From the NCBI GenBank assembly GCA_051294375.1, contig CM119269.1:6035531-6099530 (forward strand): DNA of 64,000 nt, given 5' to 3'. Below, piece after piece: positions 34,200-45,439 of the stretch. The translations under genes and the position numbers were made by a program. The notes beneath the pieces were generated by a model that searched no databases, was not told where the DNA came from, and saw nothing but the letters and a program-made list of their open reading frames with translations. This DNA comes from Paraspadella gotoi. Lineage: Eukaryota; Chaetognatha. Numbering within the stretch: the stretch's first letter is position 1; each line of letters begins with the position of its first letter.

Positions 34200-37100
34200 A
34201 TGTTTTTTTATACTTCAAACTTAATTTTCTTCTCGTGTGGAGAAGTATCGTCCTGCCCGCGTGGTATAATCGAGACTGACGAGTTTTTATCGGAACTCCT
34301 TTTACTTTAGAAGAAGTCGTATATATATTGATCGTTTATACCGCTTGTTTTGTTTATAATATTCGTTTTGTATGCATTGGAGAAACGGATGTCGCTTGCC
34401 CCACGTTTTTTTTAAAAGTTTTTATTCTTTTTTAGGATTCGAGAAAAATTAGCGGTTTCTATCTTGTTATTTTTTAAGCTTTATATCTGATACTCTATTG
34501 GCGAGAAAAAGTCGTTTTTCTGGTGTATTTAACGGTTTTATCTATGAGAGTGAAACCGAAGAGAGAGCAGCATTACCATAAAATTTCAAGAGGAGTACAC
34601 GAAAGAGGAGCACGCAAAGTCAGGAGCAACAGTGAAAATAAAAGAAGGAAATTTGTGTTGTTTTCGACTATAATAAAGATATTTAATAACTGTGCTCTTT
34701 CTATCTTTCTATGAATGATCTAGCTCAATTTTAACATGCCGGAGGAGCTGACTGTTATGTGATGATAAGTAAGGTAATATCAAATATTAACAAGTTGGAT
34801 CGTATATCTTGTTAATCTGCCTATATATATGAATATCAATCTCGATATAATTTACCGGTGTTTTAGCACACATTTTTTCATCTTCTTTATGATTAGCTCA
34901 CTTGGAACTAAGCGTGTTATTTCTATTTGTTGTGTAAAAAGAGATTGTTATCGTATTTTGGAATATAGTGACCGTCTGCGGTTATTTACGTTTTTATTAC
35001 TTTTTAACTTTAGAAAAGGTTCGTTTTACTCGGGTGGACTTATTAATAGTTTAACATCTTCTCGTCACATTTTGGGAAATGTAAACGTTTGCGCGTTTGT
35101 TTTATTTTTTGTTTTAAAGATTTATATAATCTCTTTTTAGCGATTGGAATAAATCGTTTTCCTGTTATTGTTTAAGTTTCATATCTTTTACAGAGGACCA
35201 AGAATTAATGTTGTCGTGTTCTCGCGTGAGTATTTAACCGTTATTTATCCTATTGAGAAGTGAGAGAAAAGCTACATAAAACTTAAAGAGAGGGACCAGA
35301 AGAAGAGGAGAGAAGGAGACATAAAAATAAAAGAGCGGAAATTTTGTTTGTTTTGATAAAAAGGTATTGTCTGATATAAAATAACTGTCCTCATTCGTCG
35401 GTGCAGGTTTAAGACAACCTGCGATGAGGTGTTTATTTTGCAAAAAGTATCTGATAACCGTATTTTTATTTCTTTTTTCGTTAAGATAAAAAAAATTCGT
35501 TTCCGTCGTGTTTTAGAAATTATTTTATCTCTTTTTAAACATTGCGAAAACAGACGTGGTTTCTTTGTTTTTTAAAGTTTGTATCTCTTCTCTTTGGAAA
35601 TATCATTGTCTGCCGCTGTACTCTTTCACAGTTTTTATCAACTTTTGTACTTTAAGAAAAGTCTCGTTATATCGGTGTTTTTTTTATAACCTTTTTTTAC
35701 ATTGGAAAAAAAACGTTCTTGCCGTTTTTTTTAAAAAGTTTCCTTTATTTCTTTTTAAGCACACTTGATAAAAAAAATCGTCTTTTCGCTGTTATTTTAA
35801 AGTTTTCCCATATCTTTTTAAGGGTCGCGAGAAAAAGTTCGTTTTCTGGTGGTATTTTCTAAGCGTTTTTATCAAAAGTATTCGAAGTGAGAGAAAGCTA
35901 CATAAAATTAAAGAGGAAAAGAGAGGAGACGGAGACATAAAAAAAAAAGAGAGGAAATTGTTTGTTGTGAATAAAGAGGATATTTAATAAGCTGTCCCTC
36001 TGACCACAATTTTAAACAACCTTTGGATGATGTTATTTGCATGCTAGAAGTATTTAAACGTTTTTATTTGCTTTTTTCTCTTGAAAAATATCGTTTTCCC
36101 GGGTGTTTTAGGAGGGAGAGTGTTCTTTAAGTCTCTTTTTTACCTATTGAAAATCAGCGTTTTTCTTTGTTTTTAAATAGGTGTTATCGACGTCAAAGCT
36201 CTTTGGAAATATGCGTCTGCCGCTGTTATTTACACGGTTTTTATGCACTTTTTCACACTTGTGTAGAAGGAGTTCGTCTTACTCTCACAGTCAGTGTTTT
36301 CCATTCTGTATAATATGTTATTTTACGACATTTTGGAAAAAAACGCCTCTGCGCGATTGTTTTTTAAAAGTTTGTTAGTTTCTTTTTACATTGAAAAACA
36401 ATCGTTTCATGTGTATTTTTAAGTTTTTTCATATCTTTTTACAGAGAAAAGGACGTGAAGCTTTCCTGGTGTTTATTAACGTTTTTATCTTTTGAGGAGT
36501 GGAGGAAGAAGTTCTAGACCACTAAACATGTTAAACGAGTAAAGAGAAGGAGATTGTAAGACGAGACATGAAAAAATTTAACAAGTGAGTTAGGCAGGAT
36601 CTTGTCCTTGTTTTTGATTTAGGAAGAGTACTGTTAATACCCACCGTGCAATACACGCTTCCTCGACGATTTAACAACATTCGATGAATGTTATTGATGC
36701 AGATAGGTATGATTCTGTGGTTTTTTTTTTTTTTCTTTGAAAGTACTCTGTTTTTCCGGGTGTTAATTAATTTTGGAAAATTTTTTGTAAGTCCTCTCCT
36801 CTTTACATTGAATAAAACGCCTTGGTCTTATGATTTTTATAAACTGGTTGTTATCTCGTATAATGCCGTTGAAGGTGGTTTGTCTGCCAGCGGTCGTAAA
36901 TTTAAACCCGTTGTTATATTATTTTTAACTGTGTTAAGAAAAGTCCGTCTGTTTAGTTACGGTCTGATTTTCTTAAACCGTACGGAATCCTATCCTTTTA
37001 CAGGAAGGGAAATTACGTTTTGTCTGTCTGTAGCTGCTTTTGAAAGGTTTTGACTCTTCAATTCTATTCAGCTCTGGAAAATAGAGGGTTTCATGTTATT

Positions 37101-37310
37101 ATTTGAAAGTTTTTCATAGTTTTTATCAGTCCACGAGGACAAAGTTCGGTGTATCTGGTGGGTGGATTATCTAAAACGTTTTTATCTTTATTCAGAGTCG
37201 AGGAGATAAGACTATTTTCTATTTAAAATTTAAAGAGACAGAAAGAGTTAGAGGAGGAGGTCAAGGGAGTACTATAAACAATAAGTAAAGTTATTGAGGA
37301 AATTTTGTTT
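34200..37310 (+). repeat. higher-order satellite, about 610-715 bp unit
   Basis: About 4.5 degenerate tandem units. A conserved block (GAGAGAAAGCTACATAAAA, AAAGAG, GGAGACATAAAA, GGAAATTTTGTTTGTT) recurs near 34555, 35262, 35890, 36515 and 37215. Each unit is internally built of about 55-62 bp sub-repeats with the theme GAAAAA-CGTTTTC-GGTGTTTTT-AAAGTTTTTATCTCTTTTTA. The small frames within are not genes. Indels are frequent. Confidence 0.7.
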
Positions 37311-40172
37311 TTTGTGTGCGTCCTCATCGCGGAAGCAATAATCATGGCATAAAAAACGAAAAGGGCTAGGACTTGACTTGACGTTGAAAAAGGGTGGCCC
37401 ATTTTCGGTCGGTCGGGGTCCGGGGTCGCTCCGTTTTGCGTTCCGTCCGTCGTCGTTCCGGCTCGCACGACAAATCTAAATTCAGAAATTAGTATTGTAA
37501 ATCCAGTCGATTGTTCTTCCGATTTTTTCGATATTTCATGAAACAATCCAATCTTGGGAAGTGATCACCCATTAAAGTTGATAAAGAAATAAAATTTTTT
37601 CCATCATAATCCCAGTCTTAAAAATTTTACTCGTGACGTCGGGGAGGAATTTTGATCATTCCGGTTGTTATAAGATAGTTTGATTACTTCTGGTCCATGT
37701 TATTCTTTTAAGATGTCTGCGGTAGTATTGGGCTTGGGATGCGGATTCGTTTAATATGGGGACTGGTAAAAGTGCGGACGAAGAGTGCCAATGTGTTATT
37801 GGGGCATGGCGCAGCTTATACTCGCGTCAGTATCGAACTTGTAAGTAAAATGGGAAATTTTTAGCAAACACAAGTGTAATAATAATAATGTCTCATTGAA
37901 TTATAGCTTCTTGACATGCTAAACTGATTGTGTAGGCTATGTACCGATTAGGCTAACATCTAGTAATTTTATTTCATAAAGATACATCAGATACGGTTAT
38001 AGAGTATAATGTAAGAAACAAAAGGAGGAAAATATAAGTGAGCAGAGAGGTACTGAACAGGAAACAAAGATTTAAACGCTCGTTACCCTGCCGGCAAGGG
38101 AAGGTCATAAAAGGCTCCTAAGAAATAAATCAGGCGGAACGGAAATAAGAGATTCAGCTTGTGCTTATGTTAATTAGGGTATCTCGCCGAAGGACGGAAT
38201 TGCCAACGGCCCATATCCAATCGTCTAATATTGCTGACGTAAGGATTTAAGTTGACCAACGCCCTCATTCGAAGGTCAATTTGACGAGTCTTTCGCAATC
38301 GTACGAAAATTGAGGAAGGAAGATTGCACCTAAATAATTTCGGATCCGACCGCAGTTGCGACACACAACACACACACACACAACAACGCATTTGGCCTAC
38401 GAAGCACCTAGAGGCTGAAAATAACTTGGCTGGAAAAAGCAAAACGTCGACACCAAGCCGAACTAGCTATTTCGCCGGTCGAATAAGATTAGAGATCCAT
38501 GTCATTGTCACGGCAGATTTAATATGAGACCTTGATCATCATATTGAGCTCTAGGCTTATATATTGCGTTGCAATTTGGAAAGAAAGAAGACTATAATAG
38601 CGAAAATATTATTTATGCTCACGTACTTTGTCAACTTTATTTCGTGTGCGATTATGCGGTGGCAAATAAAATTTGGTGTCATAAGACGAATGTATGAAAT
38701 TGGGTGCGCACTTGTGTCGGCGACAAACTATATTGAATATCAGATGATATGATGAGATGACTAAGTGATTTCTGAACTTCGTTTCCCGCGGCCGTGACAA
38801 TTATTTAAGCGAACTTTGGAAAACGGACCACTCTCGGATTTTGGGATTTACTAAATACGATGTAGGAGTTGCGCGTGGCTCCGATTAATCTCTTGCGGAC
38901 CCACCTCCGCTATCGTGTTTACTCAATGCCTTCCAGTGCTGCTATACTCTTTATTTCCCCTCCCGTCTAGGATACTGATGTTCTTTTGTATATGTTTCGG
39001 GGTCCTATAAATCTCCTCAATTTCTAGTCCATTGAAATTTCTTTTATCGCTTTTTATTTCGTCACTTTCCCCACGTCTCCGTCCCATTCTCTTTCGGGTC
39101 CATAATTGTCTCCGCACAGCACTGTTCCGTAGGACAATTCCTTGTTTTGTCTAGTTTCTAGGACACAGAATAAGAGAATCCTCCTCGTCGGTCTCCATAC
39201 ATTAGAAATAGGTTTTTTGCCTATCCGTTATTATCTTCTTCCATTATTACTATTGTCCTTCCCTCATTGTCTCTTTCTCCTTCTCTCCCCGTGTCCTCCC
39301 TCGTACTCCTTCCGGTATCCATGTCCCTCTTCTCTTCTTTTCTGTTGATCATTCCCCCCTCCTCCCCCTCCCTCCCTGTGCGCTTCTTCCTCCCTTGTCT
39401 GCCGCTGCCTCCTTCCCTTCCTTTCTTCTCGCGTTCTGACTTTTGGCTTGCATGCGGTGTCGAGCTCCTACATTGACGGCTTTCTTCGCCGTGGCCTTTG
39501 GTCTGGACGCGTCGCCTCGCTCAAAGATCGAGGATTCTCTGGCGCTCCGATAATTCCTGGATTCATGGCTTAAGTCATCGTAAGGCCACTGGCTAAAACG
39601 GTCCCCTCCCTCTTCCTCCTCCCTTCCGTCGCTTGCTACTGGGTGGCCCTCCCTCTTTGTCCTATCAAATCCCTACTAGTCTCTAACTTCTCTCCCTTCC
39701 TCTTCATTCCTTTTCCCCTTCGTTACTTTTTGTTGTTTTTCTCTCTACTTCCTCGTTCTTCTCTCCCATGGTCGCGCCCTGAACTGAGGTCACATATTCA
39801 TTATCCCACAAATTCAGGAGTATTAAATGCTGGCTCAGGAGAGAGAGAGAGAGAGACAGAGAGGAGGAATGAGGAGACGAGCAGTAGCAGGAGAGACAGG
39901 ACGAGACGAGGAGAGCATGTCCACTTAGGCAGAGCTTCTAGTAGATGCTAAGAGAGATAGAGCAGAGTCCTACTCACTCGCTAAATGAATACCCTCTCTT
40001 CATTTTGGAGAGCTTCTAGACAATTCATCACACGCAAAGAGGAAGAATATTTTTTCAAGGGAAAGGATTTGAGTTTTCGTAAAAGTGAAAGGTTGTGAAC
40101 GAAACGCTCTCTGTGCCTCACCGTGAGCGGCGTGAAGTGAAAGAGAGAGATTGCAAGAAGCGCCACCGCCAG

Positions 40173-40257
40173 CGAAATAGGGCTGCTCACGAAATAGGGC
40201 TGCTCACGAAATAAGGCTGCTCACGAAATAGGGCTGCTCACGAAACAGGGCTGCTCG
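40173..40257 (+). repeat. 17 bp tandem repeat, five units
   Basis: CGAAATAGGGCTGCTCA repeated five times with single-base variants. Copy A has only about three blurred units at 29455-29520. Confidence 0.9.
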
Positions 40258-40469
40258 CGAATACACGTGAATCACATACAAAAATAGATGAGCAAAGGAA
40301 TAAGAAAGAAGGATTTTCGCCGACATTTCCTCTAATTGAGGGTCATAATGTGGAGGAAAGGAAAGAGACACGTCGACGAAAAAGTATTGGAACGGGGAGG
40401 CAATGTGGCTTTGCGAAGCGCCGTTGCAATTTCTGGGAGTCAAGGTCGAATTCGAGGACTCGTTGCGGA

Positions 40470-41000
40470 AATGATGATGACGATGATGATGAATGATTTG
40501 ATGCAAATCAAACGCATGATTGTGTAATGAATGATTGATGATGATGATGATGATGATGATGATTGATGATGAAATCAACTGATGATGATGATTGATGATA
40601 ATGATAATGATGATTGATGATGATGATTAATGATGATGATGATGATGATGATGAAATCAACGATGATATGATTGATGATTATGGTGATTGATGATGATTG
40701 ATTGAAATCAACGACGATGATTGATGATGATAATGATGATGATGAGTGATGCATGATGATGATGATGATGAAATCAACGATGATGATAATGATGATGATT
40801 ATGATGATTATGATGATGATGATGATGAAAATTCAACGTTTTTGATGATGAAAATGAGATAATGATAATTGATGGATGATGATCTGATGATGAATGAAAT
40901 CAACGATGATGATGATGATGATGCATGATGATGATGATTATGATATGATGATGATGATTGATGATGATGATGATGATGTGATGATGATGATCAGACGATG
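40470..41000. repeat. (GAT)n-rich tract
   Basis: GATGAT runs divided by repeated AAATCAACGATGAT words, so there is a longer variable super-unit. Confidence 0.92.
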
Positions 41001-41668
41001 ACGATGACCCGAGGGCGGAGAAGCTTTGTGAATGAATTTGACATTTCGTCCTTAAATTTTTCTTTCTTTTTTTTCTTCTCTTTTTTTCCCGCCTCTCTTT
41101 TTCCCTCTCTCTCAAGGAGGAATGAGGAGCTGACTCCTAAAAAAAAAAATCTGCCCTTCACAGTTTTTTTTTTCTTTTCTTATTTTCGTATCATTTTTTA
41201 TTCTTTCTTTTTTTTCCTCATTTATACTTATTATATTATATTTCCGTCGGCGTCTATTCTTCCTTTCCTTTTTGAGTAATCCATTTTCGATTGAAACTCA
41301 ACGTGACTGATGAGCGAGCGAGGCTTTGAAAATTGGGCGTCGTCGTAGCCTCCATCATCGGGTGGGGGTTGCGTCGGGCGTCGGGCATCTAATGGTCAGC
41401 AGAGACGGCGTCGGGCTGGCGATGATTGATGCCGAGCGATGCAATTTCGATCCGATGATTATGATCGGATAATTGTAAATAGGTTGTACCAATTTCTTAT
41501 ACATGATGATCTTTTAAAAGGGCCCAAAAACCATATTCCTGCCCCCCCAAAACAATTGGTTCACTCCTCGCCACTGCACTGTTCGGATACGATATCATTT
41601 TTCCATTTCCGACTTCGAATAAAAAAAACTCCGCGCGCGATTTTCTCGCCAGCGTTTGTTCGCTCTGT

Positions 41669-41713
41669 GTTTGTTTTGTGTTTGTTTTGTGTTTGTTTTG
41701 TGTTTGTTTTGTG
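41669..41713 (+). repeat. 11 bp tandem repeat (GTGTTTGTTTT)
   Basis: Four consecutive units, translating to a Cys/Phe/Val repeat in one frame. Confidence 0.9.
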
Positions 41714-41827
41714 TTCTGAGTTTGGAGATGTTTTCCTGTTTTTCTGTTTCGCCAGAAGTTTTGTTATGATGCGAAATCGAATTCTGATCCCGACTTCCTG
41801 GACGTGAGTCCCTCGTCGTGTCGTGAT

Positions 41828-41946
<119 letters not shown>

Positions 41947-42140
41947 GTGCAGGCGAGCAGAAAGATTCATTTTTGGCTATGTATAATTTTTAGACATAGT
42001 ATTAACTATGAACAAGATACAAATTAGAATTTTACAATTTAAGAGATATTCTTATATGATTACAAAGCCTTGGTATAAATTATAAAGATTTATATAAAGA
42101 TTCTTTTTCGCCACTCCTAACGAACGAACCCAATCCTCTC

Positions 42141-42146
<6 letters not shown>

Positions 42147-42238
<92 letters not shown>

Positions 42239-42250
42239 TCTCTCTCTCTC
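42147..42250. repeat. (CT)n microsatellite
   Basis: CT run with TTCT and CC interruptions. Confidence 0.95.
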
Positions 42251-42254
42251 CATC

Positions 42255-43925
42255 ATCGATGTCACGGTCTATCACAGCAAACAAACTTCCTTGTCACTTC
42301 ATTAAATCCTTTCGATGTTCACAATTTTGAAAAGTCTTCCGTCATCGTCGATGTTACCCAATTTTTTTCTTCCCTTTTTTTTGAGAAAAAAATAATAATT
42401 TTTTTTTAAAAAAGATAAAACTTTGCCTCGATTGTGGGAGGTTCGTCATCAGATGATCTTTAAAGTAACTTCAGTCATTTAATTTTAGAACAATAAAAAA
42501 TACATTTTCTCTCTACAAAAACGACATTTTAGGGAGATTTGTAAAAGTATTCGAATTCTTTTTAATAGAAGACATCTTGGAGGGATGAGAGAGAGGTATT
42601 CAGATACGGCATATTCAGATTATTACAATTTTAGGTTGACTGATTCCTGGCCTTAGGATGGTTAAAATTTTATTGTCCTTTACTTTTGGTTTCTCTTTCT
42701 TTTTTGTACAATAAAATCTTTCAACCTTTTAAAGTCGAGATTTTAAAAAAAGTCAACTTACTTGGTTGAGATTTAAAGCGACATTCATCAAACTTTGGAT
42801 TTTTTTTTCTCTCTTCGATCTTTATGTGCGACCATTAGTTTCTGAGAACAAATGAGCAACGGTCCGTTTGACTTCGCACTTAGATTATTTTCCGTCTGAA
42901 AAGTCGAAAAAATTTATTAAGATCAATTTTCATTGTTTCGCCAATTAGTCAAATTTAAAGCAAACGAAATTCGTTTCGTTTTGGGTTGAATAATCTACGG
43001 TATAGAATATTTAATTGATATAATCCTTTTGGATGAGCGTGCAAGGTGCAACTGTTCTCAGAGACGGCGTAATTTCTTGTCGGCGTCTACATATGTTGTT
43101 GTTTAACTATGTATGTAGATATGTACAATTTTTTTTTCTATGTAGTCGTCGTCGTTGACATATCAATAGAATTCTTTCTTTTAAGTCCCCCTATCGGATG
43201 AATCTTAAATGTAAACGAAGAGTATCAAGTAATAAAACTGTTCAAAGACGAAAGCCCACTCGTCTCGATTCAGGGTGAATCAAGAGAAGCTTCTGTTTAT
43301 TGTCATTTGTTTTGTTCTTTTTTTTTTAAATTCTCGACCGACAGAAAAAAAGAAGAAGAAAAAAAAGAAAGGATAAAAAGGTAAATAAGGATAATGAAAA
43401 AGAGGCGGGGTAAGGTTTTAGCGGAAGGATGGTAAGGTGAGTCGCGAATGAAGAAGAAACCAATAGAGAAAAGGTAAGGAATAAGGACTAAGGACAAAGG
43501 AGAGTAAGGTAGGGTAAGGTAAGGTCTTGAGATAAGAGTTATAAAAATATAAATTAGGCAAAGTAGTAAAATTAGGGTTTGTATAGAATTGGCAGCAGTA
43601 GGAGGATGGGAAAATAACATATATGAAGTCGTTTTAACTTAAAACACGTAAGATATAATAATATTAATATCTACATTTTATCTTAAAAAAAGTACGAAAA
43701 AGTAAGATCGTTGAAATATTTTAACTAATTAGCTAATTGTACGGAGGCGAAGTGATAGATATCGGGGCTAAAGGCTAAAGGATCAGCAGGGAATTTTCAC
43801 CTCCACAATTTTTTTTTCAAAGTCGACCCCAACTTTGGTTTCGGTCCAAAGTTTCGCTTCGTCATAAATTAGAAAAGAAAAAAAAACGAACCACAATTTT
43901 CGCATAAATTTTCGAGGTTTGACGC
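42255..43925. other. non-coding, no feature recognised
   Basis: AT-rich. A run of AAGGTAAGG/AGGGTAAGG words lies at 43470-43525. No supported exon. Confidence 0.4.
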
Positions 43926-43956
43926 GCGAGGTTTGGGTTTAAGTGAAAAGGGAGAG

Positions 43957-43961
43957 AGTTG

Positions 43962-44019
<58 letters not shown>

Positions 44020-44022
44020 AAA

Positions 44023-44058
<36 letters not shown>

Positions 44059-44060
44059 AT
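43957..44060. repeat. (GA)n microsatellite, interrupted
   Basis: GA repeat with GAGGAG and AAAAAG interruptions. Confidence 0.93.
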
Positions 44061-44299
44061 CTATCGGATAACTGAGTTGTTAAAGGTGCGACGAGTTAAT
44101 TTGAGGTTGAAAATATTAACTAAATAATTAATTATATTTATTATTATATTTAATATACATTTATACTTATATAAATTATTTTATTTATAATATTTTAAAA
44201 ATTTGCATGATTATTGGATATGGTGATAATTTAGTTACTAATGTTATCAAAAATATGTTTAGCCGATGAAAACCAAACAAAAAGGATTCAAACAAAAAT

Positions 44300-44416
44300 G
44301 TGAACGGTGAACGGTGAACGGTGAATGGTGAATGGTGAACGGTGAACGGTGAACGGTGAACGGTGAACGGTGAACGGTGAATGGTGAACGGTGAACGGTG
44401 AACGGTGAACGGTGGA
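44300..44416 (+). repeat. heptamer minisatellite (GTGAACG)
   Basis: About 16 units of GTGAACG, three with GTGAATG. No indel breaks the 7 bp phase, so the minus strand reads as a repeating heptapeptide. Confidence 0.95.
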
Positions 44417-44989
44417 CGATAAACCGAATCGAAAACCGGTCGATATTCACGAAGATCCCATTCATAATTTTTCCCGCCAAAATCTTCCGATCACCATTTA
44501 TACTCACGTCAATTTTCTAGTTCGTGACTTTCAAACTTTGACGTTTTTATCGTTTGTCTTAGTTAGAATCGCTTCCATTGTTACTTTTTAATCCATCCTA
44601 ATTACTTTTAACTATTCATTTGTAAATCTTTTCTACTAATGTTTCATTTATTGACTTTGTCATTTGAATTCTAAATTAAGATCAAATAGAACTGACATCG
44701 ATCTGCTCTAATCTCGTTGCTAAGAATTTCCGAGAAAAGACTTTTCCTGTTTTCCCTAAAGAAAAAATAAATAGGGATGATCTCGACAACGAGGGTGAGT
44801 ATAGGAACGACAACGACGATAACAATGACAACCAATCAACCAACCAATCAACCAAACAACCAACCAACCAAAGAAACTTTCCCTCGTCGTATTTCCTTTC
44901 TAATCACTTATTTATTCATACGATTCTTCTGTTCGGAGACAAAAAAAAAACCCCACAGAGAACTCGAATTTCAGTCATCAGACGGAGCC

Positions 44990-45035
44990 AGATGGCACCA
45001 GATGGCATCGGATGGCACCAGATGGCGCGCCAAAG
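44990..45035 (+). repeat. CAGATGGCAC decamer array
   Basis: Four ~10 bp spaced GATGGC words (CAGATGGCAC, CAGATGGCAT, CGGATGGCAC, CAGATGGCGC). The last resembles the fly CTCF core AGATGGCGC. Confidence 0.7.
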
Positions 45036-45174
45036 ACGTCGTTTCTCTCGTCACTTCCGGTCCGTTAGACGCCGCGAAAGCCACGCCCCTTGAGCCGCGG
45101 TTAAGCCAACAACTCTTGCGCGCCCGCCAGCGCCCGACGCGGAAATTTCACGTTTAAGTCTGCAGCGATAATCG

Positions 45175-45430
45175 CGCTTTAACGGCGGGCGACGGGCGCC
45201 CGGCGACGGGCGGCAGCGACGGGCGGCGCGGACGCGCTGCGGGCGACGCGGCGGCGCGACGGGCGCGGCACGGCAGGCGCGAACGGTGCGGGGCGACCGG
45301 GGCGGCGCGAACGGGCGCGACGGCCGGGCGACGGGCGGTGCGACTGGCGGCGACGGGGGGCGACAGGCGGGGCGAAGAGCAGGCGCGAAGAGGGGACGAA
45401 GAGCGCGCGAAGAGCGGGCTAAGGGCAGGC
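45175..45430. repeat. GC-rich CGACGGGCG degenerate repeat
   Basis: An extreme G+C island of CGACGGG, GGGCGGCG and GCGCGAAGAG words. The strand is G-rich, so quadruplex structure is possible. Its Arg/Ala/Pro-rich translation is not a gene. Confidence 0.85.
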
Positions 45431-45439
45431 AACATTAAC

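Larger units (their letters stand above)
37335..41330 (+). repeat. triplicated segment, copy C (direct)
   Basis: Collinear with most of copy A, from the AAACGAAAAGG word near 37348 to CGATTGAAACTCAACGTGAC near 41290. It appears to lack the part corresponding to about 28380-28990 and the AC-rich insert. The first 2.5 kb is the most indel-ridden against copy A. Confidence 0.8.

Noticed and set aside
34829-37053. Frames of 60-120 hydrophobic residues within the 34-37 kb block
   Set aside because: They fall at different phases of the satellite unit and are not conserved between units.
44300-44416. CRISPR-like array
   Set aside because: Uniform tandem units without spacers; the context is eukaryotic. 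The same applies to the 55962-56913 satellite.
44763-44794. Possible micro-exon between CCTGTTTTCCCTAAAG and GTGAGT (reads KINRDDLDNE)
   Set aside because: Only about 30 bases, no partner exons found; the splice words could be coincidental.
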